This document shows, in pieces, positions 13,395-24,409 of a stretch of 64,000 nt of DNA. The stretch is from contig NW_001799037.1 in the NCBI RefSeq assembly GCF_000165425.1, positions 1 through 64,000 on the forward strand, written 5' to 3'. The position numbers and the translations under genes are program-made. A model generated the notes under the pieces. That model did not search any database. It was not told the origin of the DNA and worked only from the letters and a program-made list of their open reading frames with translations. Origin of the DNA: Paramecium tetraurelia (Eukaryota > Ciliophora > Oligohymenophorea > Peniculida > Parameciidae). Each line of letters starts with the position of its first letter. Positions within the stretch are counted from its first letter, which is position 1.

Positions 13395-13711
13395 ATGAGC
13401 ACAGTTCAAGAAAAGTTTGATCTTGTTTAGAAATTTATTAAATCAGGAAATACAGGAGGAAAGGAGTTGGACAATTCATAGAAATTGTAACTTTATGCTC
13501 TGTTCAAACAAGTGATTATTTCTAAATTTATTTTTAGATTTCTGAAGGACCTTGCAAAGGTTCAGCTCCAAGTAAATTAAAAGTAGTAGAGAGAGCTAAA
13601 TATGATGCTTGGAAAAAGTTAGGAAACATCTCTAAAGAAAAGGCTTAAGAATTATACATTAAAGTAATTGAAGGCGTTTGGCCAAAATGGAATGAAAAAG
13701 CTAAGCTTTGA
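13395..13711 (+). CDS. Acyl-CoA-binding protein (ACBP)
   Basis: 96 residues, close to the usual ACBP length of about 86-90. One 26-nt intron lies at 13512-13537 and starts GTG rather than GTA. Family features are visible: QKLQLYALFKQ, then after the intron a GPCKGSAPS turn, AKYDAWKKLG, and a final helix before the stop. ACBP binds long-chain acyl-CoA esters in the cytosol and supplies them to lipid synthesis and beta-oxidation. The upstream gene stops 78 bp earlier. There is no targeting sequence. Family assignment is secure. Confidence 0.95.
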
Positions 13712-14194
13712 TCAATAACATATATTAATTTTAAAAATAAATATAGAGATACATGGAATAAAAAAATTTTTGGATCTATCTAAAATTCTTATTTAATTTA
13801 ATATAGTTAAAACATTATAAAATGCATCTTGTAGAAGAGTTAAATTAGAAAAGATTAGAATTCAAGCAGATGTGTATTTTCTATTAAAAGCAATTAATTT
13901 CAACACATTTCAAATTTTTATGGTAATGAATACTTATTTCTTAATAAAATAATTTCCAATTTAATCTGATAAATTAAGGATTTATATTAAGTATGAGAAA
14001 AGTTATTGGTGATGATGGGAAAATTATTTGGTAACTACTGTTACAATTTCATAAATCAAAATAATATAGCAATATTTATTGAATTCCTCTAAAAATTCAT
14101 TAATTATTCGATATTTTATATTACTAAAATTCGAGATTTTATTTATTCATGTGAATTTGTAAATGCATATTTATAAAATATATTTCTCTTCATT
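13712..14194. other. Intergenic region, convergent 3' ends
   Basis: 483 bp of AT-rich DNA between the ACBP stop (plus) and the stop of the minus-strand mitochondrial-targeted gene. Nothing coding-like or structured was seen. Confidence 0.6.
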
Positions 14195-14661
14195 TCAAAT
14201 CAATTCAACAGAGTCTAATATGACTTTGCTTTCCTTATTTGCCACACTTAAGAAAAGACTTAAATCACTAACATATGCTTTTGCCATTCTTGAAACATCC
14301 TTTTGAATAACAATATAGCCTTTTCTTATATGAAATTATTTACTTTAAGTTGGAATATTATTCTCTACATATTCCACCGCTTATCTTCCTTTAAGAGTTC
14401 TGCTTAAAGCTTGCTTTGCGCAATACCAATTGATATCATGAATTTCTGCTCCAGCTAAATTCATTGCCCAGGTTTATTTATTTTCTTTTTTCTTAATCAA
14501 ATTTTACATCTAACAGGATATGCCTTAAAGATTCTTTAATAGTATGGGACTGGCCATTATGAAGTAGACATCACTCTGTCAACAATTGGTCTTTCGTGGA
14601 TAGGTCCCCAAAGAGCTCCAGAGAAGCGTGCCACTGATTTGCTTTGAGCTAGACGAATCAT
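14195..14661 (-). CDS. Small protein with predicted mitochondrial presequence, unknown function
   Basis: 147 residues after removal of one intron at 14485-14507 (starts GTA, ends AAG). The N-terminus MIRLAQSKSVARFSG is rich in R, S and A with no acidic residue, as expected of a mitochondrial presequence. The mature part has aromatic-rich segments (SQWPVPYYQRIFKAYP) and a central HDINWYCAKQALSRTLKG. I do not recognise a family. Size and presequence would fit a lineage-specific subunit of a respiratory complex or mitoribosome, but this is inference. A single exon break with an AAG acceptor keeps the frame consistent through to TGA. The frame is well supported; the function is not. Confidence 0.7.
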
Positions 14662-14999
14662 TTTTAATTATTTATATAAATTAATTATATATATTTCTAT
14701 TTTAAAATTACATCCACATGATTGTATGGATATTCTAAAATATGAGTATTGTCTTGTTCTTTCTTGAACAATTAACGCTGAGAATAAAAATGAGGAGGAA
14801 ATGCTATGTGGATGTCAAAAAAGGGGAAAAAATAAAATTAAATTAATTTGTTGTAAGTTAATGAGAGATTTGTAATATATTATTAATTACTATACGATTT
14901 TAATGCATTTATTTCACTGGCCAGATTTGGAATTGATATATAATGTATTATTTGATTGTTTATAATTTATATTTATTATATCCAAAAGAATAATTTTTC
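14662..14999. other. Divergent intergenic region
   Basis: 338 bp of AT-rich DNA between the starts of the minus-strand gene (14661) and the plus-strand gene (15000). It should contain both promoters. No specific motif was identified. Confidence 0.55.
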
Positions 15000-15686
15000 A
15001 TGATGTTGTAAACAAAGAAGTCCAATGTAAAAATTACTGTTGATTAAAAATTCGAGACCTGCATTTAAAAAAATGTGACAGATATCAGGTCTGATCAAGG
15101 AAGTTCTTAGAAGATTCCTGGAAATAGCTATAAGGTAATAAAATTCTAATAAGCAGGTGGAAAAACCCTCTCATTCGGAAGCTAAAACAAAGCAATCAGA
15201 ACCTATCCAAAAATAGATTCCTTCTTTGATAAATTAAAGAAAAATAAGTGATAATTAACATCCTCTAAAACCCACAGAAGTGACAAAATGTTACGTTGAC
15301 AATTCTTAGCTGATACAATAATTAATATAAGAAAATATTAAACTAAAAAAATAAAACTTAGCTAAAGATTCAATCATAAATTAGTTGATAACAAATAATG
15401 ACATTTCCAAAGTAAATCAGTTGAGATCAAGCACATCCTAAACTGAAAGATTATGTAATAAATAAAAGAACTAACAGAACAAGTATAATCATAACTAATA
15501 TCTAGGTAAAAGAATTCACATAAGAGTATGGAAGAACTATCCTCGCTCGGATTCACATTTTGCAATACGGAATAAAAAAATAACTAATTAGATTCTGGAT
15601 AAGTCTCTATAAAATCATCAAAAAGCCCCAATAAATTGCCAAAAGAATTTTTGATAATTCCAAGTCAAAAAAAGTATTTTGTGTGA
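15000..15686 (+). CDS. Small coiled-coil protein, exon structure uncertain
   Basis: Starts at ATGATG (15000). A first exon rich in K, S and T joins, through a probable 22-nt intron ending CAG near 15136, to a Q/K-rich segment. A coiled coil (KIMQQIKELTEQVQSQL) and a serine-rich tail ending KKYFV then TGA follow. The frame before about 15445 and the coiled-coil frame differ by one base. Either a 38-nt intron (15412-15449, ending AAG) is removed, or one A is missing from the GAAAG run. No family is recognised. Composition suggests a cytoskeletal or basal-body associated protein, which is a guess. Confidence 0.5.
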
Positions 15687-15761
15687 GTCTTTTGTCAGAT
15701 AGGTTTCAATGAGGAGTAGTTAATTATAATAAAATATTATATATAAAATTAAAATAATTAG

Positions 15762-16992
15762 ATGGGCTCGTGTTGTGCAAACACTACGCAAGATAAAGAA
15801 TCTTTTACTGCTAGTCCAGCTCCAATCTAAATAAGCAACGAGAATTTGGAGGTAAGGGAACCAACGAAAATTAAGGAATCCAATGAAACTCCAAGTTCAC
15901 CCATAAGATCAGAAAAAATCGATGTATTAGTTCATATTAAAATATAGCACAGGAAGAGAATTATGGAAGCATTAAGAGTTACCGTGGTGTGTTGATTGAA
16001 AACACTAATGTATATATGCATTCTTTTAATAGTTTAGATATTTGATGAACAATCCTCACTAGCTCTAACCATATTCAATTCTCTAGGTATTTATGTTAAG
16101 AATTAAAGGTCCGTTTCCATTTCCGATAATCAAAGATCAGACACTTACTTATGCTGGTCCAGTTCAAATCGAGGCAGGGTATTTCTGAAGTAGAAATTAG
16201 ATCCTTTTATATGGGATAATGGTTAGATGGCAAAAGACATGGATTTGGAAAATAGTTATATCCTTTTGGATCAATCTATGAAGGAGAGTGGTACAACGAT
16301 CAATAGTAGGGATATGGGAGAATGGTTCTTCCAAACGGGGATTAGTAAATTATAAGTGTATGATGTAAGTTATGAAGGAGAATGGAGGAGTGATAAGGCT
16401 TGGGGCACTGGAAAATATGTGACCATAGATGGAACTACATACAATGGCGAATGGGTGGATGATAAATAACATGGGGTAACTAAAGATATCTATAATGAGA
16501 AAGGTGTTGAGGAGTGGAAAAATGGTTAAAAATATGAAGGCAATTATTTAAATGGTTAAAAAACTGGATATGGAGTGTTCTATTGGCTGGATGGTTCCAA
16601 ATACGAAGGGGAATTGTTGGATGGAATGCCTCATGGGAATGGGGAATACATTTGGAGGGACGGCAAAAAGGTAAATAGCAAATTGAAATTAGTATAAAGG
16701 AGAATGGATGTTTAATTAGATGCATGGGGATGGAATATATGTTTGGCCTGACGGAAAGATTTACAAGGGGAATGTATACTAATTTTACTAGTCATTTTAG
16801 TTTGAAAAAGACTAAAGAGAAGGGTATGGGGAATTGGATTGGTCAGATGGTAGAATGTATAAAGGTAATTGGAAAAATGGTAAATAACATGGCGAAGGAG
16901 CATTTATTTATAAAAACAAAATAAGAAAAGGAGTTTGGTAAAATGGGTAGCCAACAAAGTGGTGTCAAAGTGAAATATTATCAATATAATGA
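15762..16992 (+). CDS. MORN-repeat protein with MGSCC acylation motif
   Basis: 360 residues spread over seven exons; introns are 29, 23, 22, 25, 22 and 27 nt, the first at 15924-15952. The N-terminus MGSCC is a classic dual N-myristoylation and palmitoylation signal. From about residue 120 there are nine MORN repeats, recognised by YEGEW..G..HG.G spacing: YMGQWLDGKRHGFG, YEGEWYNDQQQGYG, YEGNYLNGQKTGYG, YKGEWMFNQMHGDG, YKGNWKNGKQHGEG and others. MORN sheets bind membranes or proteins and are common in ciliate and apicomplexan cortical structures. The acyl anchor plus MORN array suggests a peripheral membrane or cortex protein. Some intron acceptors are CAG or AAG. The gene is 75 bp upstream of a kinase that also starts with an acylation signal. 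Confidence 0.88.
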
Positions 16993-17067
16993 TATACTAT
17001 AATGTTTTAATTTATTCTCAATCAATAGATATAATTTAATTATTAAAGTGAATTCAATTTCAATAGT

Positions 17068-18357
17068 ATGGGGAATTGTGGATGTCTAAAGAGAAATGAT
17101 AAAGAGTTTGATGACTTTGATGATAAACCGATTAAATAAGCACCACCGGCAGTCAAAGAGAATACCGAATAATAGAAACCCACAATATAATTCAGTTCGC
17201 ACTCTGTCCCTCAAAGGCAAAAGATCAAGGAAACTGTGAATCTAAGGAAGTCTCATACTATTGAAGGCGAAAAAAAGCTTAATGATTACACATTAAAATA
17301 GGTTTTAGGTTAAGGTACATTTGGAAAGGTTAGGCTTGCGGAAAAAAATTTATAAAATTATGCTATAAAAATACTAAATAAAAGCAGACTCAAAAAGCAA
17401 AGGGAGTATTACACTGATTCAAATGGAGGTTAAATATTTAATTATCATGGTAGTTGTTAAGATTAAGAATGCATTTTAAAATGTGGCTAAGGAGATTGCT
17501 ATTATGAAGAAGTTACGTCATCCTAATATTATTCGACTTTATGAAATTATTGATTCTCCTAATTCAAATAAAATGTATATGGGTATTCTCTGCTTTTATT
17601 ATCAAAGTAATGGAGTATGCACAAAACGGCTAATTGATTGAATGGAATGAAGATTTAGGATAATTTATTTTAACACATTAAGATTTTAAGCTTACAGAAG
17701 ATAAATTGAGAATAATTTGTAGAGACATTATAAAGGGTATATACCAAAGTATAAATACCCTAATATCAATATAGTGCATGAATTAGGAATAGTGCATAGA
17801 GATCTAAAGCCTTAAAACATTTTATTTGATCAAAAGTTTAGAGCCAAAATCTGTGACTTTGGAGTTTCTCAAATTATAAATGGAGACACTGAGTATTTTG
17901 GTACCAATGGCACCTATTTATTTATGGCTCCTGAGTGTTTTTCAAATGGTTTATTTGATAGAAAAGCAGTTGATATTTGGGCATTTGGAATTTCAATATA
18001 TTCATTTGCTTTCTTAACAGTGCCATTTCTTGCAGTTGAAATTCAAGACATTATGGATTTGATAGAGTAAAATGAGTAAGCAATTGTTATATTAGTAGAA
18101 TTCAATATCCAAATTGTAGAAATGAATTTAAGAATTTTCTGTAGAAATGTCTAAATAAAGATCCAACTCGTAGAGCTACAATCAAAGAATTAGCAAGGGA
18201 TCCATGGTTAAATGAAGGCTAACAGATTCGTTTGCAAGATGAGATCGACCAAAAACTTATGATGATAGAAGTAGATGAGACAGAAATCTAAGAGGCATAT
18301 TCATTGGCTACATTTATTTTAATAAAGAATTGGGTTGCTAAATTGAAGCATTAGTGA
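17068..18357 (+). CDS. Ser/Thr protein kinase, CaMKK-like, with MGNCGC acylation motif
   Basis: 396 residues with four introns (25, 25, 26 and 23 nt); the total is an exact codon multiple. MGNCGC predicts N-myristoylation and palmitoylation. Kinase signatures occur in order: LGQGTFGKVRLA (P-loop), YAIKIL (VAIK lysine), VHRDLKPQN (catalytic loop), KICDFGVS (DFG) and GTNGTYLFMAPE (APE). The late lobe has a DIWAFGISIY segment, and the catalytic domain is complete with a short C-terminal tail. The HRD to APE region and the DIWAFG segment resemble the CaMKK/SNF1-activating kinase group. An N-terminal acyl anchor is not typical of animal CaMKK. If the assignment holds it could phosphorylate AMPK alpha, whose beta partner is encoded 6 kb away. 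That link is inference. Confidence 0.88.
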
Positions 18358-18591
18358 TTATAATTTATAATATTTTACACCTCTTCCTCAATCAAATAGA
18401 ATGACATACAAAAATAGACTATTGCTTTTAGATATTTTATTCTGATTCATAAAGCATGTATATATTTCATTCAATAAAGCAATACATCATTTTAATGAAT
18501 ATAGATAAATATTTGAATGTAAAATAATTATTCACTTATTATATCATGCATTTAGTATTATTTGAGTTGATATTAATTATATTTGTCATAA

Positions 18592-19494
18592 ATGAACTCT
18601 AGACCATAGTTATATTAGGCATTTTAGAGTCCAGACGATCTGGTGTATTCGTCCTATACTAGTGAATCAATGGCAATGATAAAACCAAGTGAACAGATAA
18701 AATCACTTTTGCATGGTCGTTTTCAAAATTACTCTAAAAATCAAACAGAACCAGAGGAATACCCAGATTCATTAAATCAATAATGCAGAACAAAGCCTAT
18801 TGCTCAATCTAAAGAAATATAGATTCAGAAATCAATCTAACAATTGAAACAGAAATTGCATCAACAACAACAAGAATTTTATAGCAAAGAATTATTATTG
18901 TAAGAGCAATTGTTGCAAGCATAACTTGAGCATGATAAATTGATGAGATTGGCTAAATAAAAATATGAGTTAATTATTGATAGTCTTAAATAACAGTTAA
19001 AATAAAAGGATGAAGTAATATATGATTTAAATCTGAAATTGAGAGTGTCTCAATCATCATAATAAAAAAGCGATAAATAAATAATTGGAAAACATTCAAA
19101 AAAATCCTCCATTATGACAGGTGAAGAATTAGATTCAGAAGGTGCTTGCACATAGAGAACTTAGAATGTTCCTACTCGTTCCTCAACTTCTCAGCAATAA
19201 AATGATGATAAGCTCTTGAGTCTCTATCGACATGAGATTGACAAATTAAAACACTAAACATTCGAATTTGCATAAAAATTTGAGACTGAAAAAAGAACCA
19301 TTAAAGATGAAATCTCCTTACTCAAGAATCAAAAATTATTACTGCAAACCTTATTGACAACTAAACAGTCTCCGTAATCTGAAAGGAAGTTAACTAAATC
19401 TGAAGCTAAAACCTCGTGCAAAACAAGGAAATAAGAAAACTCGTCCATAAGAATGCCCAAAAATAAAACTAGATAATAGTTAAGATTTGACTGA
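18592..19494 (+). CDS. Coiled-coil protein
   Basis: 300 residues in one uninterrupted exon. A short head has the composition of a disordered segment (SPDDLVYSSYTSES). From about residue 95 come two long Q/L/K/E-rich heptad regions (QLKQKLHQQQQEFY, LLLQEQLLQAQLEHDKL, and a second near residue 215-265), separated by a Ser/Thr-rich link. The tail is very basic. No family is recognised. Such proteins are frequent at basal bodies and the cortex in ciliates, but nothing here proves that. Its TGA lies 38 bp from the converging stop of the dynactin p62 gene. Confidence 0.75.
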
Positions 19495-19532
19495 AGAATT
19501 TGAGATGATATTTATAATTACTAATATGTATA

Positions 19533-20726
19533 TCATAATGTTCCAATATATACATTAACATTATAATTCAATTATTATAAATCCAAAGGCATTTTTATTT
19601 TAGCTGTCACAGAAAATGCAAACTGTATTTTTGTGGCATCTTTAATAAGTAAAATGGCTTCGAACTTTTAATATTATTAAACATCGCTTTCAATATTCTC
19701 ATTATTGAATGTGAAAGTGGGCGAGGGCAGATTCTTCACAATTAACAATTTATATTATTCCAATGTTTATGAATCAAGAGGTTAAAGCGAGTATTCTAAT
19801 GCATTTTTGCTTTTATTGAACATTTGTATGACTACTTATAATTCTGTTTTTTCCTTATTCACATATGATACCTTACCTATTTATAAATAAGGAGCATGGT
19901 CATAATGCAAATTCTAAACGCTATAAGCAAATTTCTTGGAGTTTTTTTCTGGTTATAGAGTCAAAATCAACTTCGAACACTTTCTGCATTTTCTGTTTTT
20001 TCTGCTCAATAACCCTAAAGGTATTGGTAATAATGTTGCATTTTAGGATATAGGATTGTAATCTTGCAATTCAACTTATTTATTATTTAAGTCTAAATTA
20101 TACCTTTATAAAACAGCTTTTAAGTTTTTTTCTTTAACCATCTTATCGATTTCTACATTACTTAAGTGAGTCAAGACTTCGCTTTTTGCCCATGATTATG
20201 TCAATGATTTTAGGACATGTTTATTTTTTTTATTGTATTTTTGTAAGAAAATTACTATTTTCAATACATTTAATTCGATTTTATTATTCTTAAAAGTCCT
20301 TATACTCAGCTTCGTATTCCTGTTTATAAGCATTATTAATTTTAGTATAAACTTATTGAAAATTAGGATCTGCGACTCCAATTGATCTGGTTGTGTAAAA
20401 ACAATATGAACAAGTGAATGCATAATTCTTCTCAGTGTCGATTTGTCTACGCAATACATTTTTGCAAACAGGACTCTCAAAACAAGAACTACAATTAACA
20501 GTCAGATTGGATGTCTCACTTGTAATTTGAACATCTCCACAATTTCTACAATAATAACAAAATATTTCATTTGATGTACAATATCTACACATACTGTTTT
20601 AGCATCTAAGATGAACAAATAATAATACGATAGACAACAGTACATTTCCTCTTATAGAAACTCTCTTCCACATTCACATTGAATTAAAATTAATGGTAAT
20701 TTGGCTATCTTTTTGAATTAAAACAT
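19533..20726 (-). CDS. DCTN4: Dynactin subunit 4 (p62)
   Basis: 382 residues with introns at 20606-20628 and 20093-20114. The N-terminal half is the zinc-binding region of p62: CECGREFLQEE, CCLSCQNSMCRYC, FCYYCRNCG, CSSCFESPVCKN and the conserved FTCSYCFYTTRSIGVADPN. Later a CRKCSK zinc pair is followed by a beta-rich C-terminal domain, as in animal DCTN4 (human about 460 residues, so this is short). p62 sits at the pointed end of the dynactin Arp1 filament and helps link dynein to cargo. The start at 20726 was chosen because removing intron 1 joins CLSCQNS to MCRYC in frame and restores the metal-binding spacing; starting at the later ATG would lose the first zinc ligands. Confidence 0.92.
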
Positions 20727-20760
20727 TTTTATGTAATATTTATTTATTTGTTTATTAATA

Positions 20761-21884
20761 TCAAACCTTAATGTTTGAGAAATCTACGCTTTAAACAAGA
20801 GCTAAAGCTTATTCACTGACTCCCAATTCTCTTGTGAATTCATTTTTAGTGTTGGTGTAGATGTCAGTCTCTTCAGCATAAGTGTTATTTTCCAATTCTA
20901 ATTCGGCAGTGTATTATTTTTAATCGGCAGCTCTTTAGTCTCTAAATTCAACCATGGAATCGATTTTTTCTATTATAATAGATGTCATATTTACCATTGG
21001 TAGCAGTCAAATCAACGGTTGCTCTGTCAATTTATCTTCCGAATTCAGAGAATTCATCATCCAATTATTCAAGATAAGCTTCATGATCAATAACATCTTA
21101 AGCTTCTTGGGCTGTTAACTCATTGATTTAATCAACGACTGCATTTCTAAAATCATTAAGAGCATCAACGATAGATTTCAAAACATCTTGATTTGAAAAG
21201 TTTTAATTTGATGCTAAACTAATGAGTGCCTTGATCATTGGTGCCATTCTAGATCTTGATCTCAATTTATTTTCGATGTTTTTCAATGTATTTTAGAATC
21301 TCTTGATTTAGAGTAATGATGGATTGGTCAAGGAAGCCAAAAGACTAAGAGCATCGTCAACTGAAGAAGTAGCATCATTCAATTCAGCAACTTAAGCTTC
21401 GAATGCATCATGCTCTTATCCTCTAACGAGGATAGCTTCATCATAGAGCTTTCTGTTTTCCTCTTAATATCCAATAACGGTATCAATTTTGCTTTAGATT
21501 TGACTTCTTCTTGGATAAAGTAAGTTGTCAAGAGTGTCTTATGTGTTGTTGACGTCTAAGAATTTAATTTTGCTTAATACCTATAACAGCATCTTGAATG
21601 TCTTGTTCAAGACTAATAACAAGTGCATTATGTTCGTTTGTTCTAACTTGAAAATCGAATTCAAGTGTTTCTAATTCCTCCTCTAAGTCATTGATGAGTT
21701 CTTCGATAGCATCAATCAATTCTTAAACTGGACCTCCTGCCATTGAGTGTAACTCAACCAAATGAAGCAATGCGCTTCCATATGTACTCTTTGCTAATTC
21801 AGCTTGGATTTTAGCCATGTTTCTTTCTTAAACTCTAGCTGTAAAGGCTACAGCAATAAGGGCAATCAGTATTATGGATTTCAT
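20761..21884 (-). CDS. Trichocyst matrix protein precursor
   Basis: 357 residues with introns at 21556-21580 and 20970-20994. It begins with a signal peptide (MKSIILIALIAVAFTARV). Long acidic helical regions follow, with the composition of Paramecium trichocyst matrix proteins: YGSALLHLVELHSMAGGPV, ELINDLEEELETLEFDF and the closing EFTRELGVSEQALALVQ. These proteins are proteolytically processed and crystallise in trichocysts, which expand explosively on exocytosis. The family is large in Paramecium, so exact paralogue assignment needs a search. This gene is the best single indicator of the organism. GC content is higher than in its neighbours, as expected of a strongly expressed gene. Its stop is 34 bp from the dynactin p62 start on the same strand. 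Confidence 0.95.
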
Positions 21885-22826
21885 GAATTAATATTAATCA
21901 AATAAAAACGACTTTGCCTAATTATCAATATCATAAATCAATCACTAAATAATTCTGGTCTTTCTATTCCTAAACAATCAGAAATCCAACAATAACTCGC
22001 TCATTTTTTAGCATTCTCAACCCTCTTATTCACTTCTTCATTTATAAAGCGTTGCTTGCTGACTTATTGCTAAAATTGTCTCAAATCTCTAAAATCATTT
22101 TTACACTTCCCTCTCGTGTATATTATAAAATACTTTGTATTTATGGTTAATACCATCTTTAAAAGTTCTTATAGTATTGGAAATTAGATTTAGACAACTA
22201 AAATAACTTGATAAATCTTTAAAAGTACCCTTAATTTGTTCAATTAGTTTAATTAAAAATCGATAGGATTCAATAAATTTATTGCTGTCTCCTTATACCT
22301 TTATGTCGATTATATATGTAAAATTATCTCAAGTAAATTGTATTATTTATGAAAGAGAGTTCTTTTGTTTAGAAGTTATGAAATTGGTTCGAAATCTAAT
22401 TAATCTGAATTAAATTAGGTCTCATTTTATATTATGATACTTTTTAATGTTTTTGGATTCATAAGATAAAAGATGAATTTTTGAATTATAAACAAAGAAT
22501 TTTAAAACCAATTGTTCTTAATTTTGGATTTTAAAATAGAAAAAAAAATATACTAGCAAGGTTTCATTCTTAATTCCTCTTTCCTAATTAACCTAAGTTA
22601 TTTTAGAATTTCTGGTTCCGTACATAAATATTGTTATTACTCAAATTTATTTTAATCATAATATGTGAATAAATATTTTAATCTACCAATTTTTCAAATG
22701 TCCAGATGTTTAGACTTCTCATTTTTCTCAAATATTATGTTTAAAGACTTGTTATTGATAACATTATGTTTAAAGACTTGTTATTATTAATATATAATAT
22801 TAATTCTCATTATTTAAATAATAAAC
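21885..22826. other. Long intergenic region with doubtful coding fragments
   Basis: 942 bp between the trichocyst matrix protein start and the cytochrome b5 reductase stop. On the minus strand, about 22160-21935 has protein-like sequence (KCKNDFRDLRQF, FINEEVNKRVENAKK), then an in-frame TGA, then ASYCWISDCLGIERPELF before another TGA. A second open stretch lies at about 22325-22130 with no start codon. These may be a small gene, a decayed gene or chance, since frames stay open easily when only TGA stops translation. A 23-bp direct repeat lies near the right end. Confidence 0.4.
22734..22785. repeat. Direct repeat, two 23-bp copies
   Basis: The 23-bp string beginning ATTATGTTTAAAGACTTG occurs at 22734-22756 and again at 22763-22785 (period 29). 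It lies 3' of the cytochrome b5 reductase gene. It is probably a local duplication; no function is known. Confidence 0.85.
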
Positions 22827-23640
22827 TCAGAATTTCACTACAGTCTTTACGCTGTAGTTCTTATATAATTCAGCCACAACCTTATTCATGGCAGTGGGCC
22901 CACAAAAAGTGCCTATAGTATCATTATTGGGCGAAGGGAAGACTTATTTTAACACATCCAAAGTTACATACCCTTATAATCCTTTATATACTGGTTCTTT
23001 ATCTAAAATATGAGTGACTTTTAAATTAGGGCACTCATTTTGGAACTTAGTTAATTAGTCTTTTAATAAAATATCTTAAGATGTTTTGTTTGCATATAAT
23101 AGATGCATTTGAAGTGGGTCTTTATTTTGGCAAACATATTTGATTATAGAGAAAGCAGGTGTAATACCTGTTCCTCCACAAATCATTAACATAGTTTTAA
23201 AAACTTAAAATTGTTTATTGATTTTGGGGCTAAATAACAAAATTATTTTACGCTATTATAAATTTATTAGCTCCAATATATGCTAACTTGCCAATTTTTC
23301 TTTACATTTATAATTTGCTATTGATATTCAACTTTGCTAAAATAGGAGTCAATGATCCTTATGGATAAATTTTTATTGGCACTTCAAAATAGCGCTAATT
23401 GTAAAATCAAAACAAACCTTTTAGGAGAGAATTGGAGTATAGTTTCTATTTATATCAATCCCATCTGAATCTTTCATTCTTGGATAAACGAATAAAAATT
23501 TACAGGATCTGAAAATGTTCAGCCGGTTCTAATTAGATATCGACTTCACTCTAAAAACCAAACAAATAGGTATCATGAGTAATTTAGTCTTTTTTCACTA
23601 AAGTGGTCTCAAAGGTTTTATCGTAATCTATAGAACTCAT
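22827..23640 (-). CDS. NADH-cytochrome b5 reductase family flavoprotein
   Basis: 247 residues after three introns (25, 23 and 22 nt; the first ends CAAG). The order of motifs is that of the family. An FAD domain has the HFQIL ... NRNYTPI segment (RxYTP flavin-binding motif) and IKIYPQGSLTPILAKL. The NAD domain has MICGGTGITPAFSIIKYV and HLLYANKTSQDILL, and ends FCGPTAMNK, the CGP motif. It transfers electrons from NADH to cytochrome b5. No N-terminal membrane anchor is visible, so this may be a soluble form. Twenty-two bp beyond its start is the stop of the ribosomal L9 gene. A cytochrome-b5-fused desaturase, a plausible electron acceptor, is 0.8 kb away. Confidence 0.92.
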
Positions 23641-23662
23641 TTATTTATATTATAATAATTTT

Positions 23663-24364
23663 TCACTTTTAGGCTTCCTTTTCCTTTTCTTTTTCTTTTC
23701 CTTATTTTACAACTTTCTAGTCCGATTTATCTTTATTTTCATCTTTGTTCTAATCGTCCTTTGTGGCCACTTCATCAATCAATTTTTAGACTTTCATAAT
23801 AGGTTTTTTGGTCACTACTGTAATTTGAAATGTTGTGTAATCTTGCAATTCTGGACTGTAGAAGTTTTCAATTTATAATGTAAATTATCCATAGGTAGTT
23901 ATTTTGTTAACCATTGACAACAAATGATTTTTTGTAACCTATGGTAAATTTGCTTAAATAATACTTGTAATTTGAATCTTTATTGAACTTCCTCAATAAT
24001 TAATTTGTCATCTATTGGATCTTTAAGAAGACTTGGATTTGAAAATTTAGGAGGTCGTACAAATTCTAAATGGATTCCTGCAATTTTTTGTTAAAACAAT
24101 TTAATATCCTTTCTTCTTTGAATTTTATTTTCTAACTTCTCTTCATCAAGGTCAGGTAATAATCTACAATTCAAATTTTTGAATTAAATACCTTCTTCTA
24201 TATCCTGGCAGATTCTAATATGCTATGGCCCTTGGGAAGAGATATTTCTCAAAAAATCCTGGTTTCACAATGCGTACTTCCCCTTAAAACCCTTGTACGC
24301 AATCTTTTAAAAAAAATATTTCCATTCTCTATTTTGAGAAGAAGTATTGTAAACCCCTTTTCAT
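23663..24364 (-). CDS. Mitochondrial ribosomal protein bL9m
   Basis: 215 residues with introns of 28 and 26 nt. The basic start MKRGLQYFFSKQR serves as a short mitochondrial presequence. Next comes the bL9 N-terminal domain: MEIFFLKDCVQGFQGEV, then RIVKPGFFEKYLFPRAIAY, which corresponds to the bacterial V-KPG-ARN-L-P-G-A signature. The rest (about residues 60-215) is lineage-specific and ends in a run of K and E, unlike bacterial L9, whose C-terminal domain is not obvious. The protein belongs to the large mitoribosomal subunit. The start at 24364 is 45 bp from the divergent desaturase ATG. Confidence 0.88.
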
Positions 24365-24409
24365 TAAATTTAATTACAGTATATTATTTATTGGAATTTA
24401 ATTTAAATT
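24365..24409. promoter_or_regulatory. 45-bp divergent spacer
   Basis: AT-rich spacer between the starts of the minus-strand ribosomal L9 gene and the plus-strand desaturase gene. It must carry at least part of both promoters. No motif can be named. Confidence 0.5.

Noticed and set aside
20196-20592. Dynactin p62 starting at the internal ATG complementary to 20590-20592
   Set aside because: Starting there loses the first zinc ligands; the upstream exon joined by a 23-nt intron gives the expected cysteine spacing.
22130-22325. Minus-strand open stretch (NKFIESYRFLIKLIEQIKG...)
   Set aside because: No start codon, preceded by TGA, GC content as low as spacer, and no clean splice to a neighbour.
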